The position numbers were made by a program, and so were the translations under genes. Source: Tubulanus polymorphus (taxonomy: Eukaryota > Nemertea > Palaeonemertea > Tubulaniformes > Tubulanidae). Taken from it: a DNA stretch of 64,000 nucleotides. The DNA lies in contig NC_134031.1 in NCBI RefSeq assembly GCF_964204645.1, positions 20,829,307 through 20,893,306 on the forward strand. The letters run 5' to 3'. This document shows positions 46,701 through 56,965 of this stretch, one piece after another (within the stretch, counting starts at the first letter, position 1; each line of letters begins with the position of its first letter). The notes under the pieces were generated by a model. That model saw only the letters and a list, made by a program, of their open reading frames with translations, did no database searches and had not been told where the DNA came from.

Positions 46701-49610
46701 CAAATTAATTTCATTTCTTCGTTCAGCAGTCATCGTCTTATTGCCAAAATGGGCTTGATCGGAAAGAGGCTACGAAAGACGTTCGTCATTAAGTTTTCAT
46801 ATCGCTATCTCGATTCTAATACCCAGGGAACTGCGGAGTCAATTCACTGGAGCAATTTATCGAAACAGTTAAACTGGCTTTACAAAGAGCGCTGCGGTAC
46901 TGAAACCAAAAGACGAGGTCTCGATGATCGACAGTTGAATTTCCTAAAATCAAAAATACCAGGTACTCTTCTGCATGTACGCGTTATTGCGATACATATA
47001 ATTAATGGTTTTCATAAGCTGTCAATAAACAATAATAATTTTGTTGAAATTCTTTAGATATTGATGATCAAAGTGAAGATCCATCTATTTCATGGGATCA
47101 GTTCTATCGCAAAGTAAGTTGGCCCTGGATGATGCATCGTTTATTGTATATACTGTAATGACAGCGACTGCAAGTAGTTACTAACTGATGTATTGCTATG
47201 TTAGCCTTATACAGGCCTAGTATGGTATGAGTGAGTAGACTTTGCAAATTAGGTACAAATAGATAATCTGTTTATTAACTAAAACCCTATAGATGGCAAC
47301 ATAATCCCATATATCATTGCGTAGTGGTACAAATCAGCGCTAGATTATTAACCATCCTTTTCAAGTTTTATGTTTCCTATAAAATCAAAAAGAGACGAAA
47401 AACAGGCATTCGGTGAAATCATGCTGACATGTTATGCCAGATATACAACAGCAAGAACTTGAAATGAATTCGAAATCCGTTTTTCCTAGGATGAGATGAA
47501 ACGCCATCAGAACTTCCAACAAGATTCTGTTTCGTTTTGGGGTTGGTTTTACGCCACACTGTATCTTGTACAAGAGTGTCTGACAGATATTTGGAATGAT
47601 GGGTAAGAAAAATGTAGATTAGCAGAATGTCCGTGTTTCAGCTAAATGCATTCAATGGGGACCTTCCAACACTCCTGTGGCAAGCAAGGATCTGCCAGGT
47701 TCATTAGTGGTTACTTCGTCTTGTTCAATTTCTTCTACATTTCAATGAACTTTTCTCTATAATGAATGAAAACTATGCCGATCACTGAGAAGAAAAATGA
47801 ATTTAAAGTATATTTGGTGGGTCATGCGATAACGTATGGATTCAGGAATCTAAAAATCCAGTTTAAAGTTCATCGAGATCGAGTGTTCACCACGCCATGT
47901 GTAGGGATAGCTGCAGCTCCTTATTGATGACATCAGTTTATAAACCAGCCAGGATGGACCACGCTATGACTGATCCATGATGCTGGAGATAGAACTGGTT
48001 TAGGCACTGTATTGTGATGTGACTATGATATTTCAGTGAAATCGCATTGTTATTTCAATTACAGATTGATAGCTGGTTATATTAGTAAAGTCGATGCTGA
48101 AAAGATTCTGGCGAACTTGCCTGAAGGAAGTTTTATGCTACGTTTCAGCGAGAGCTACGTGAAATATTCGCCTTCATATCCGCATTCAGCTCTCAGCGCG
48201 ATCTTCGTTCATCGAACTAAAAATCACATCAGTAAGTCTAGCATACGCAGCTCATCCATCAGACATTTAATACTTCCACTGGTTTATTTCATCAGCAATA
48301 GTGAATGTGTGACGTAAGGGGGGGGGGGTAGGGGGTTCCCGGCTCTGCATATTGATATCAACTGAAGTCCTTCCTCGAAACCATTATGTTTGGTGACGGA
48401 TCATGATCATCATTTGTCAATATGTTCATTGATTAGTATCCAACACAATCCTTTCGCTCACTATAAACAATCTATTGGGTTATTTTTGTATCTATGCATT
48501 TCATCTACCAGTTTGTTAGTAATAACCCCTGAGCTACTGTTTAAATTCATCTCTATTAGACTTTTAAGGAAACTAGCACGAGGGTGCAGCCATAACGAAC
48601 GTAACTACTATACGCTATTGATTATGTATCTTTCAGCTAAAGCCATATCTGCAGATCCGTATTACTTTGAAGAGCTGAAGAATGCCAGAAAAGCGAATTG
48701 TTTCGGGTCATTATTACAGACGCTTACATTGATTTATGAAGGAGAAGTTATTTCTAGGCCATTGAAGGTGCTAATTGATCATAACCTCATTAATCATCCT
48801 TGTCAACTGGAAGAGGCTTTTCAAAAATATTTATGCCCTTGTAAGTTACTGTTGTATCATTTTGATAAAATCATTTGTTTTGAAATCGTTCATAGTACCA
48901 TTTTGCGCAAACAATCGATTTAAAAAAGCACGTTTTGTTGATATTTTTATTTTCTCATTATTTAGTGGGTGAACTGGATGGATACATCCAAAGAGTTTCA
49001 CAGAAATTACTTGACCGCGACGATGGACAGCAAGGTGTAGCACAGAGGTAAAAGCTCATTACTATGATTGTTAAGTTACTATGAATTTCTATATCAATTG
49101 TCTTCAAATGAGGGGTCAATGCATGTAATTTCTAAATATTCAAATCACAATTTTGACGAAGACATTGATGTGTTGCTTCTACTAAGAATTTCCATTATAG
49201 ATACTTTGTTTCTAGTTGCACTTAATTCTCATGCATCTAATTTTGACAGAGATACTCAAAGCGTGCGATCAACAAGCATGAGTCCACAATCTAATCCTAG
49301 TCCTCTCGATTTTATGATGATGCAGGTAGGTTTGATGATTTTCAATCGCCATAATGATTTTCCAGTATTCAATTGGGTGTTCTTCATTAATTTGTACGAC
49401 GTATCCTGTTTGTAGCATTCCCCCCTTGCTGCCGTGCCATCAACTGTGAATGAGTATGATCTGCAACGAGAAGGAATATTTGTTCCCGACGCTACAGATC
49501 CTCTTTTTAATAAAAACAACAGTAATAACATGACCTTCGAAGATGAATTAGTAAACGTACTTGATGAGTATCAGGAAGAATTCATTGAAAATGAACTCGG
49601 AACAAAGTAA
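40749..49610 (+). CDS. STAT: STAT transcription factor
   Basis: Nineteen phase-consistent exons give 776 residues: 40749-40924, 41611-41719, 42220-42321, 43074-43151, 43745-43787, 43885-43925, 44485-44630, 44964-45092, 45651-45737, 45975-46272, 46577-46669, 46827-46962, 47058-47113, 47490-47602, 48065-48231, 48637-48840, 48966-49047, 49250-49325, 49416-49610. STATs carry JAK-STAT signals from cytokine-type receptors to the nucleus. Visible: N-terminal interaction region, coiled coil (exons 3-8), DNA-binding beta domain (exons 9-11), linker (QDSVSFWGWFYATLYLVQEC, then LTDIWNDG) and SH2 with GSFMLRFSES (R562 binds phosphotyrosine). The second half of SH2 (exon 16) and the C-terminus are diverged, and the expected post-SH2 tyrosine is not obvious; LDEYQEEF near the end is a candidate. 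The first ATG follows a good acceptor, so a non-coding 5' exon is likely. Confidence 0.85.
42301..42733 (+). repeat. 55-bp tandem array copying an exon end and its splice donor
   Basis: Eight units starting at 42301, 42356, 42411, 42466, 42521, 42576, 42631 and 42686. Each has the last 21 nt of STAT exon 3 (ctgactactcagcaactaac plus g), the donor gtatgt and 28 more intron bases. Units are nearly identical; one has cctcac and one cttaac. The eighth lacks its last few bases. Confidence 0.97.
42776..42797 (+). mobile_element. pogo/Tc1-type terminus
   Basis: cagtagactcc preceded by TA, as at the ends of pogo/Tigger-like MITEs. No matching right end identified. Confidence 0.3.
44057..44217. mobile_element. 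pogo/Tc1-type MITE in a STAT intron
   Basis: Starts cagtagactcctc after TA and ends with the inverse gaggagtctacta. About 160 bp, no coding capacity. Confidence 0.45.
45201..45365. mobile_element. SINE-like repeat in a STAT intron
   Basis: Contains a core (gacatttatcctcattgcct, then ggagtaaatgggtacctggc) that I associate with tRNA-derived SINEs of marine invertebrates, where a cacttt(a)tcc...cattgcc...aaatgggtacc pattern recurs. Identification rests on recall and needs a repeat-library match. Ends are not defined. Confidence 0.45.
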
Positions 49611-49959
49611 GCATAGCTTAAAGGTTGAGGTCCATTTTTGCTTCTGTGTATATAACACAGCTACAGTTGGACCTCTTTGCAAAGAACTTTAAAGTTTCCC
49701 GGTACCGCATTTTCCGTTGTATAAGTGAAATTTTTTAGACCAAAAATCATATCCAAAATAATGAACGTCGACTTTCACACTAGGTACACTTTGCCAGTAC
49801 TGTTCCGCAAAAATTTAGTCGTTAATCATTGTAGGTCTACTACTCATTGTGGTCACATCAGTGTTGTTCGTCATTGAAACTTATCTAACTAAACCAGAGA
49901 CTGCATTTCTAGAATTGAGCGAAGATTTTGTAATTCGTCGGTTGTTTTTACATTTTGCT

Positions 49960-50008
49960 TCATCATCATCATCATCATCATTATCATCATCATCATCATC
50001 ATCATCAT
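49960..50008. repeat. (TCA)n microsatellite
   Basis: About sixteen cat/tca units with one interruption, in the STAT 3' UTR. Gives rise to spurious Met-rich frames on the minus strand. Confidence 0.95.
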
Positions 50009-50612
50009 GGTCATAATCACGCATAGTAAACATAGCTTTAGCTCGATAGATCTCGCTGACTTTTCTATAGTCGAGTCAATTTGTCTTTTTAGTGAAAGAT
50101 TAGCGCTCAACTTCTTTCAAGAATTTTCGCTGAATGCGTGAAATATCGGGGAATATATCATTATGGAAGACACAGAAATATACTTGTACACAAGCGATAA
50201 TTGATAACTAATTTTATATTAATCAGTTCATGGGCTGCTGCCAGCTGCCATGGTGCCCCTACGATCTAAGATCATGGATCATAGATAGATAGTTCATGGG
50301 CTGCAGTCGCTCAAAAGTTGGTTAAAGGTAACTGTAGGACAAACACGATAGTAACAATGAACCTCTAATTGTCACTATGTTAACTATATCCACTAGTTAA
50401 CTCTCTAATGAACTTCTGTAGCCCCAGTTTTGTATATAGAGACAGTTAAAACAGTTTCAAAAATAAATAGTTTGAGTAACCTGTATCAATCAGCAGCTTT
50501 TCTGTCATGATGTTCACCATTGTTTGTTGAAGTCTTGAAAGCTCACTGGTGAAATGATTACAGTAACTGTTGGCATTCGTTGTCCATTCGTTCATTTTCA
50601 ATTAACGCTAAA

Positions 50613-50636
50613 AAATGATACCTTGTTTCTCCTAAT
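50613..50636 (+). repeat. dispersed repeat, copy downstream of STAT
   Basis: Partner of 37207-37230. Identity over 24 bp and partial similarity for about 80 bp further. Confidence 0.6.
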
Positions 50637-50803
50637 ATGCCTATATAAAACTAGTAATCAGTTGGTTTCTATAGCTGCCAGGTGTGTTATGGCAAAATTG
50701 ATCATGATTTTTTTTAAAGTAATGTACAGTGTAAAAAGGCGGCTGTCCGGATCAACATTTAAGCTAAGCAGTGGATAATCTTCATTTATAACATACTTAC
50801 CTG

Positions 50804-50809
50804 AATAAA
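50804..50809 (+). terminator. poly(A) signal AATAAA, possibly for STAT
   Basis: Canonical AATAAA in an AT-rich stretch about 1.2 kb after the stop. Nearer variants cannot be excluded. Confidence 0.35.
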
Positions 50810-51254
50810 ATGAATGTTTTATATATCAAGTACCGGTATATGCAGAGATATTTCAGTCTCACAGCGAGAGGCTGTTCAAACAATTGTTAGGTTTTAACCA
50901 CAGCTTGGGCTGTTGCAGTAAATAGAAAGTGTTGTGTGATATTTATGCTATATTTTGAATCGATGTTCATATCTAGTGTAAAGTCCTTAAATTATAATTG
51001 AATGTAATTTGTAACAATGTATAATGAATAGATGTGCTAGATTTATTAAAAACTGGATTTTTGCATTTACTGCATGTCAGAACAAAAGATTAGGTCTTTT
51101 TATTCAAATTCATGTGATAATGAACGATCCATCCCTCCGTGCTGATTTCACATGATTTCACTGCTTATTTTGGAGAAAATGTATTGTTTCTGGTTGATTT
51201 AAGACAAGCAGAGGGTTCCACGGATATTACTATAGACTCTGGTTGTTCAGTGAT

Positions 51255-51480
51255 TGACCGTGGCTGAGTGCAGCGATGCCATCAGGTTCGAATCCCTGCT
51301 GTAGAACATGTAAGACGACACTAGAGATTTTTTAGGACAATTGAGGTTGTATGTTTTGTATTTGGGGTCTCTATGGAGAGCAATGTGCTGATCTTTCCTG
51401 TCTTAACCACAGAACAGTTCCACAGCATTTTAACCTGTAGATGCACTGCCCATTATTCAACACACTGGGTTGGAAACTTG
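51255..51480 (+). mobile_element. tRNA-derived SINE-like element
   Basis: A-box TGGCTGAGTGC at 51261-51271 and B-box GGTTCGAATCC at 51285-51295, only 24 bp apart, followed by a non-tRNA body with gtctctatggagagcaatg. Spacing rules out a working tRNA gene. Confidence 0.5.
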
Positions 51481-53335
51481 CGGCTATTAATTAGTCAGCA
51501 CTGAATGGGTTCTGAGGAAAAAATACCTTTGGTTAGCGTCCGCTGGTTTAAAAACCGACAAAGGTTTTAATTTATAACAGGGCCAAGTTCCAATGATGTA
51601 CCGGTAAGTTAGATTTTACCTCGAGCCCGATGGTCAGATTTATAGATCAACTCCAGGCCTATTACATGAATGTGAACTAAAATCCGTTTTTAACAGGAGA
51701 TACACGAAATCTTTATTTACAATTCATTAATATCAAATATTACATTTAATCTCTCATAACATTTATTTTACATATTCATAATAAACGATTAAATATCGAA
51801 AGAATCCAATGTAAACAAGCAATTATTAGGACTTAACAAATAACAGAAATTCAGTAGATTCTAAGTTAAGATGAATTGATAGAAACTATTGATAAGAGAA
51901 GGCAATAAATGGTTTAGAGGTATATTGCAACCATGTGCTTTTTAACTCAACGTCATATTGGTTGTGAATCCCTGATTATTTTTTGTTATCATGTTTGGCA
52001 AGTCTCAAGCACTGGCGAACAATGACCTGACATGCAACACCTCTTTATTTCGATATCAAGCAATAAAGCAATACCTGGTATTGTATTGAATATTTATGCA
52101 AGACTTTGTGGCACGAACTTAATTTTGTGCTCCATAAGCGATTTGACAAACTGACAATTATCTGGTCTTAGGATTTGAGCACTTTTTGTGGACTAAAAGT
52201 CTTCACAGATGATATAAGCATTAATTTTAATGATGTAGTTTACCAAAAACTAATGCAGATATCAATTTATAGCCAAGAAATAAAATTATCCCTTCAGATA
52301 TCACCAATGTACGGTGAATGTAATGGCAATCACTTTTTGAAAAGGTTGATTTTCATTAACAATTTCGATAAGTATGGAATGGACCCAGGCATGATACCTG
52401 CATTAATCTCTAGATGATTTAGGTCCAATTCTCCCAGCATATGAGTAAATGGCTAAAAATTCATATTCACAAAAAATGTACAATATGTCTATTAACAATA
52501 TGCTTATTTAGTTTACGTCATCTACATTACACCATCCTACATGACGAAAGCTCAACTATTTTGGTAGGTTGACCAGATTCTTTATAGTTACTCAAAAATG
52601 CATACTCAAGTTTAAGAATTGACAGAACTTCCTCTGGCAGCAGTATGTACATGAACTTTCAAATCAGAAAATATGATTGCATGGTAGTGCAGTTAATCTT
52701 TTAATTTGTGTGTTAATGTCTGATTACTACTGGCTACCGGTATATAAGAAATTCAGTAAGATGAGGAAGGAGTTGATTTCCTCAAGCTTAGAAATAATTA
52801 GGCTACCTAACATCGATAAGCTTTTGATTTATTTATTGGTAATCTTTATCTGGAATTAAACAACCCTCGGCTAATGAAATAAGAAACCTTGTCGCAGATA
52901 GATTGGGATATTGCTTTTAGTATCCTCTTCTTTCGCTGTACACATTTTTGCCCAGACATTCATTTGTGTAGTCCATGTTTGTACCTAAAGCCCACTAGCA
53001 ATGAACTGTATTCATGAATGACTTTCAATAAGGAATTATTGCATTAACTACTGATATTCCATGTAAGTAATTTTTGATACATTAACGAATCTAGTTTTAC
53101 GATTCAAGCACATTTCAAACTCTCCCCCAATGATCTGAGAATTGATTGATAATACTGCAGTTTAGCACATATGAAAACTACTACATGAACCATAGTGTAG
53201 CCTGGAAACACCCCTTCACACATCACCGCTGTATTGTGACCGCTGTATTGCGACTTGTGAACTAAGTCTTGGCAATGACTTTGAAAGAGTTATGATCAAA
53301 TGATTCTATGTCTGGTATTACTAGTTTCTAGTCCA
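51481..53335. other. intergenic, nothing recognised
   Basis: Convergent gap between the 3' ends of STAT (plus) and PPP1R7 (minus). AT-rich, with no supported gene. Two TACCGGTA palindromes occur (near 51598 and 52736). Confidence 0.45.
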
Positions 53336-53341
53336 TTTATT
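53336..53341 (-). terminator. possible poly(A) signal for PPP1R7
   Basis: TTTATT on the plus strand is AATAAA on the minus, about 460 bp after the stop codon at 53802. Confidence 0.3.
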
Positions 53342-53599
53342 CGTACACTTCAACTAAAATCATCCTCTTAAGGAGAGGTCCTGAGATAGGAAGAATGGTG
53401 ATAAAGTATTGGTCACTGTCTGAGGTAAACCAGACTACCTGATTAGTGGAATCTACCTAAACTTGAGAGTGATATCAAAAATAGTACGTACAGTTTAATC
53501 GAAAATGAACTAGAAATTATTCTGATTCTGATAATATTTTGATACTATCAAAGTAGTTGAATAGAAACTACTCTTGCACACTGTAGTAGTGGTAGTTGG

Positions 53600-53705
53600 G
53601 AGTGCAGGGTCCAGGCTGCCGATCTGCTGAGGGGGTGTAGGGTCCAGGCTGCCGGTCTGTTGAGGGGGTCCAGGCTGCCGGTCTGTTGAGGGGGTCTAGG
53701 CTGCC
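53600..53705. repeat. short G-rich minisatellite
   Basis: Four units of 25-37 bp sharing ggtccaggctgccg and ctgttgaggggg, in the 3' flank of PPP1R7. Confidence 0.85.
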
Positions 53706-53801
53706 GATATGACGCACACAATCAGACTATCACAAATGAGACTCGTCGAAGTAAGAGTATGCTACCGGTAACTAAAACACGGAACGAGACGAGGACGGCA
53801 A

Positions 53802-56800
53802 TCAATGAGTTAACGTGGCGTCGATCTGCTTCACCCACGGTAAATACATCATTATCTTACGACGATACATCGGGTTTCCCTGTCGCGGGTTCGTCGCATC
53901 GAACCAAATCGGATTACGTTCGAGGTAAATCGTATCCAACGATTTCATCGTTTTCAGTTCGTTTAAATCGTCCCAAGAATCGATTTGATTATCGTTAAAC
54001 TGAAAAAAATAAAATCACCGATAAAAGTTTTATACTCGAAAAACACAATCGATTTATACAGACACATACGCAGCCTGCTAGACGCGTACTTACCCAAAAT
54101 TCCTCTATTTCAATCAAGTGACCGACGTTTGATATTTTCCTGATTTTGTTATTCGCCAAGTCGAGCGTTGAAAGATTAATCTAGAAATATAAATACAGGA
54201 AATTCAACAATGCGGGTCTTCGAGCGCGTCGGTTTCCATGGTTAAGGAAAAGATCATTTTATACGGATCATGAATTACCAGCACACCACTAGATGATGTG
54301 ACCTATCGTATTTTTGACAAAATTTGAACTGAAGTTCTAGGCACCCAAATGCAAACACAGTAGAGCTAGGCTTGGACGCTGCCAACTAGGATTTCTGTCA
54401 AACGCGGGGAAAACCAAATTCTATATCTCTTAGTTCAGACTATTTAGCACGGACCAATTTCGGCAGTTTTCAATTTGTCCGAGTTAGGAGAGCCACCAAA
54501 AAGATATACAACCCACTTTTCTAGTGTGGAATTGAATAACTACTAGTGAACCTATAGCCGGTCCCCACATAATCCTCACTTGCCACAGTAAGCGGTACAG
54601 GTATCCCATTAATAGTGAAATGAATAAAACGTACATTATTTTCTAAACCAGTAATATCTTCGATACCGTTATGACTTAGGTATAATTCCTGTAGATTTTC
54701 TAGTTTTTCGAGTCCTTCTATTTTCAATATACGGTTACTCTATAAAGAAAAATAATGAGAGCTTACAACAGTTTGATCGCGATTAATGAGTTTGACCACT
54801 AAACTCCAAGCCAATGAAAATTTGAGAATCTGGAAGCTATTCTAAATTCTATTTGTCAATGAGAAACAAGGAAACAACTGAAATTTGGCAAAACTGTAAA
54901 GGATTTCAGGGTATTGAGCATCTTACTTGCAAACTGAGTACTCTAAGATTTTTTAAGCTGTCAAGTCCTTCTATTTGCGTGATTTTGTTCTTCCCTAAAT
55001 ATAACTTCTCCAGATGCACAAGCGCCGATAAATTTTCGATTTTCTGAAAAGCAGAACAGAAGGCAATTGATTCAAAGCCAAGTAAAAATCCAGCAACAGA
55101 CAATGGATTCAATGAAATATGAACATACTGAGCTCATTAATGTATATCGGCCTATATCAAAACAGGTATCAATCTTGCCTGAAACAGGCTCCAAATTGAT
55201 GCATGCATTAAAATTCTTAAAATCCACATTATGAAATCCTGACAATAAACATGGTCGAATTTTAACCTCGATAACAAGGGACGACTTATAGATCATGTGT
55301 GCTGGAGGTGAGCTATTTAAGAATTAGGGGGACACTGATATTGAAAGTGGTTAAGTTTTATCTAGTGGGTAGTGACGATGATTCACTCTTGTAATGCTAA
55401 AACCATGCCAACTCATTTCTGCAGTGTTACAATATATCAGTGACAGGCGTAAAACCAAAACATGCCTTCATACTTCATGAAGACAGTCTGTGAGTTAACT
55501 CACCCTTATTTTGTTATCTCCAAGCTCTAACATGGTCAGGTTGAGCATGTGTCCGATATTCTCAATTGTTGATAGTTTATTGTGCACGAGATAAAGTTCA
55601 ACCAAATTCAAGTTGTCTAAATTTTCTATCTTTCCAATTCGATTGAATGAGACGTCCAGATGCCTGAAATTGAGCAACATCACTTTTTTATCAAGAATAA
55701 AAAGGTCCAGGGACTTCATGCCCCGCATAAATAGAAATACTACGTAGGCCTGATTCAACTAATCGACGCCCCCTGGTGAACGTATGCAGAAACCTTGAAA
55801 ATAATTACAATCACAGAAAATGTTATATGTACCGATATAAATTGAAATATTTAATATATTTCAATATCTACCCGGAAACTGATATGAATGAGAACTGGAA
55901 AATTGTATCCATGACTACGAAACAAATAGACAAGTGTCGTAAAACTTGAATACAGTTGGGACTGATGAAATCGACCCAGTATATGAAAATATGTCATATT
56001 TCATATACCGAGTACATTCATGTATAGATGGCCGAGAAAAGACATTAAAATGCAAATCTACGATCCGGATTAAGAGCAGGTTTGGTTTACTAGGTATTTA
56101 CCGTAAGTTTGTAAGTGTATCGACTCCTTCAATATTTGTAATCTGATTATCGTATAAATCAAGCTCGGACAAAGTTGTCAACGGTTCCAAATTCTCGATT
56201 TTAGTCACTAAATTTTGTCGCACAGATAAGGTCTAAAATGATAATTTTAAAATATACAACGTTTAGATTTAACCAAAATTCAATGTACAGAATATATTAA
56301 AATCGTAAAATTTGGTCCGGATATGGTTGTCGATCTATTTTCACAATAAAAATAGGACCTTGACCTACCTCTACACGGGTCAAGAAAGCGAGATCCCTAA
56401 TTTTAGTTATTTTCTGGTGTATCAAGTCAACGTCCTGAAAAAACAGATTCCTGTGTTTTATTAAAATGTCTTCGCAATAGGTTATTGAAAATCAAAATAT
56501 GTAATTTTATGCGTACATAATAGGCCTAAATGAATGATCCCAAATGAGCCCATCACTGATTTAATCTTACCAGAGCATTTTTATCAATGTCTCTCCATAG
56601 ATGTTCATCTTCACCATTCTGATTCTCAGTATCCATATTACTCGAGTTTCCTGCAAAAAAGTCGTTTTGAATCGGATCGATCATATCATCATCATGATGA
56701 TAATGAATCAATCAAAATTGAAATGGTGCGGTATCTAATAGGAAAACTTTAAATCAAAATTCAAATATGGAATGCCAGAATGCGCAGCAAACCGTCTCAG

Positions 56801-56888
56801 GGTACAATATTGTTTATTGCCTCAGAAAAACTGAAAAATACACAAATGTAATAGTTATTTTACCGATTTTCTCGATGTTGTCAGCCAT
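53802..56888 (-). CDS. PPP1R7: PPP1R7/Sds22, leucine-rich PP1 regulator
   Basis: Nine phase-consistent exons give 322 residues: 56864-56888, 56571-56650, 56369-56434, 56102-56232, 55504-55663, 54927-55043, 54635-54739, 54094-54180, 53802-53999. Sds22 is a conserved nuclear and cytoplasmic partner that binds the PP1 catalytic subunit and controls mitosis and epithelial polarity. The protein is a run of 22-residue Sds22-type LRRs (LDVSFNRIGKIENLDNL, LEKLYLGKNKITQIEGLDSL, LQELYLSHNGIEDITGLEN, LDLANNKIRKISNVGHL). It ends with the family cap (FNDNQIDSWDDLNELK, then YLERNPI, YRRKIMMYLP and VKQIDATLTH). The N-terminus is acidic and shorter than the human one (360 residues in total there). Exon 1 codes for only eight residues. 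The start codon lies 77 bp from that of the divergent MULE/SWIM gene. Confidence 0.95.
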
Positions 56889-56965
56889 ATTGTTACTGAT
56901 AGATTCTGGTGCGAGAGAAGGGTCGCTCCGAGAATATTCAAACACCGAGTATTGGCGCTGCTGCA
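56889..56965. promoter_or_regulatory. 77-bp divergent promoter, PPP1R7 / MULE-SWIM gene
   Basis: Only 77 bp separate the two start codons, which point away from each other. The stretch is richer in G+C than the flanks (gcgagagaagggtcgctccg, ttggcgctgctgc) and has no TATA box. The 5' UTRs must be very short or the transcripts overlap. Confidence 0.6.

Noticed and set aside
49889-50110. 73-codon minus-strand ORF with a Met-rich run
   Set aside because: Produced by the (TCA)n microsatellite.
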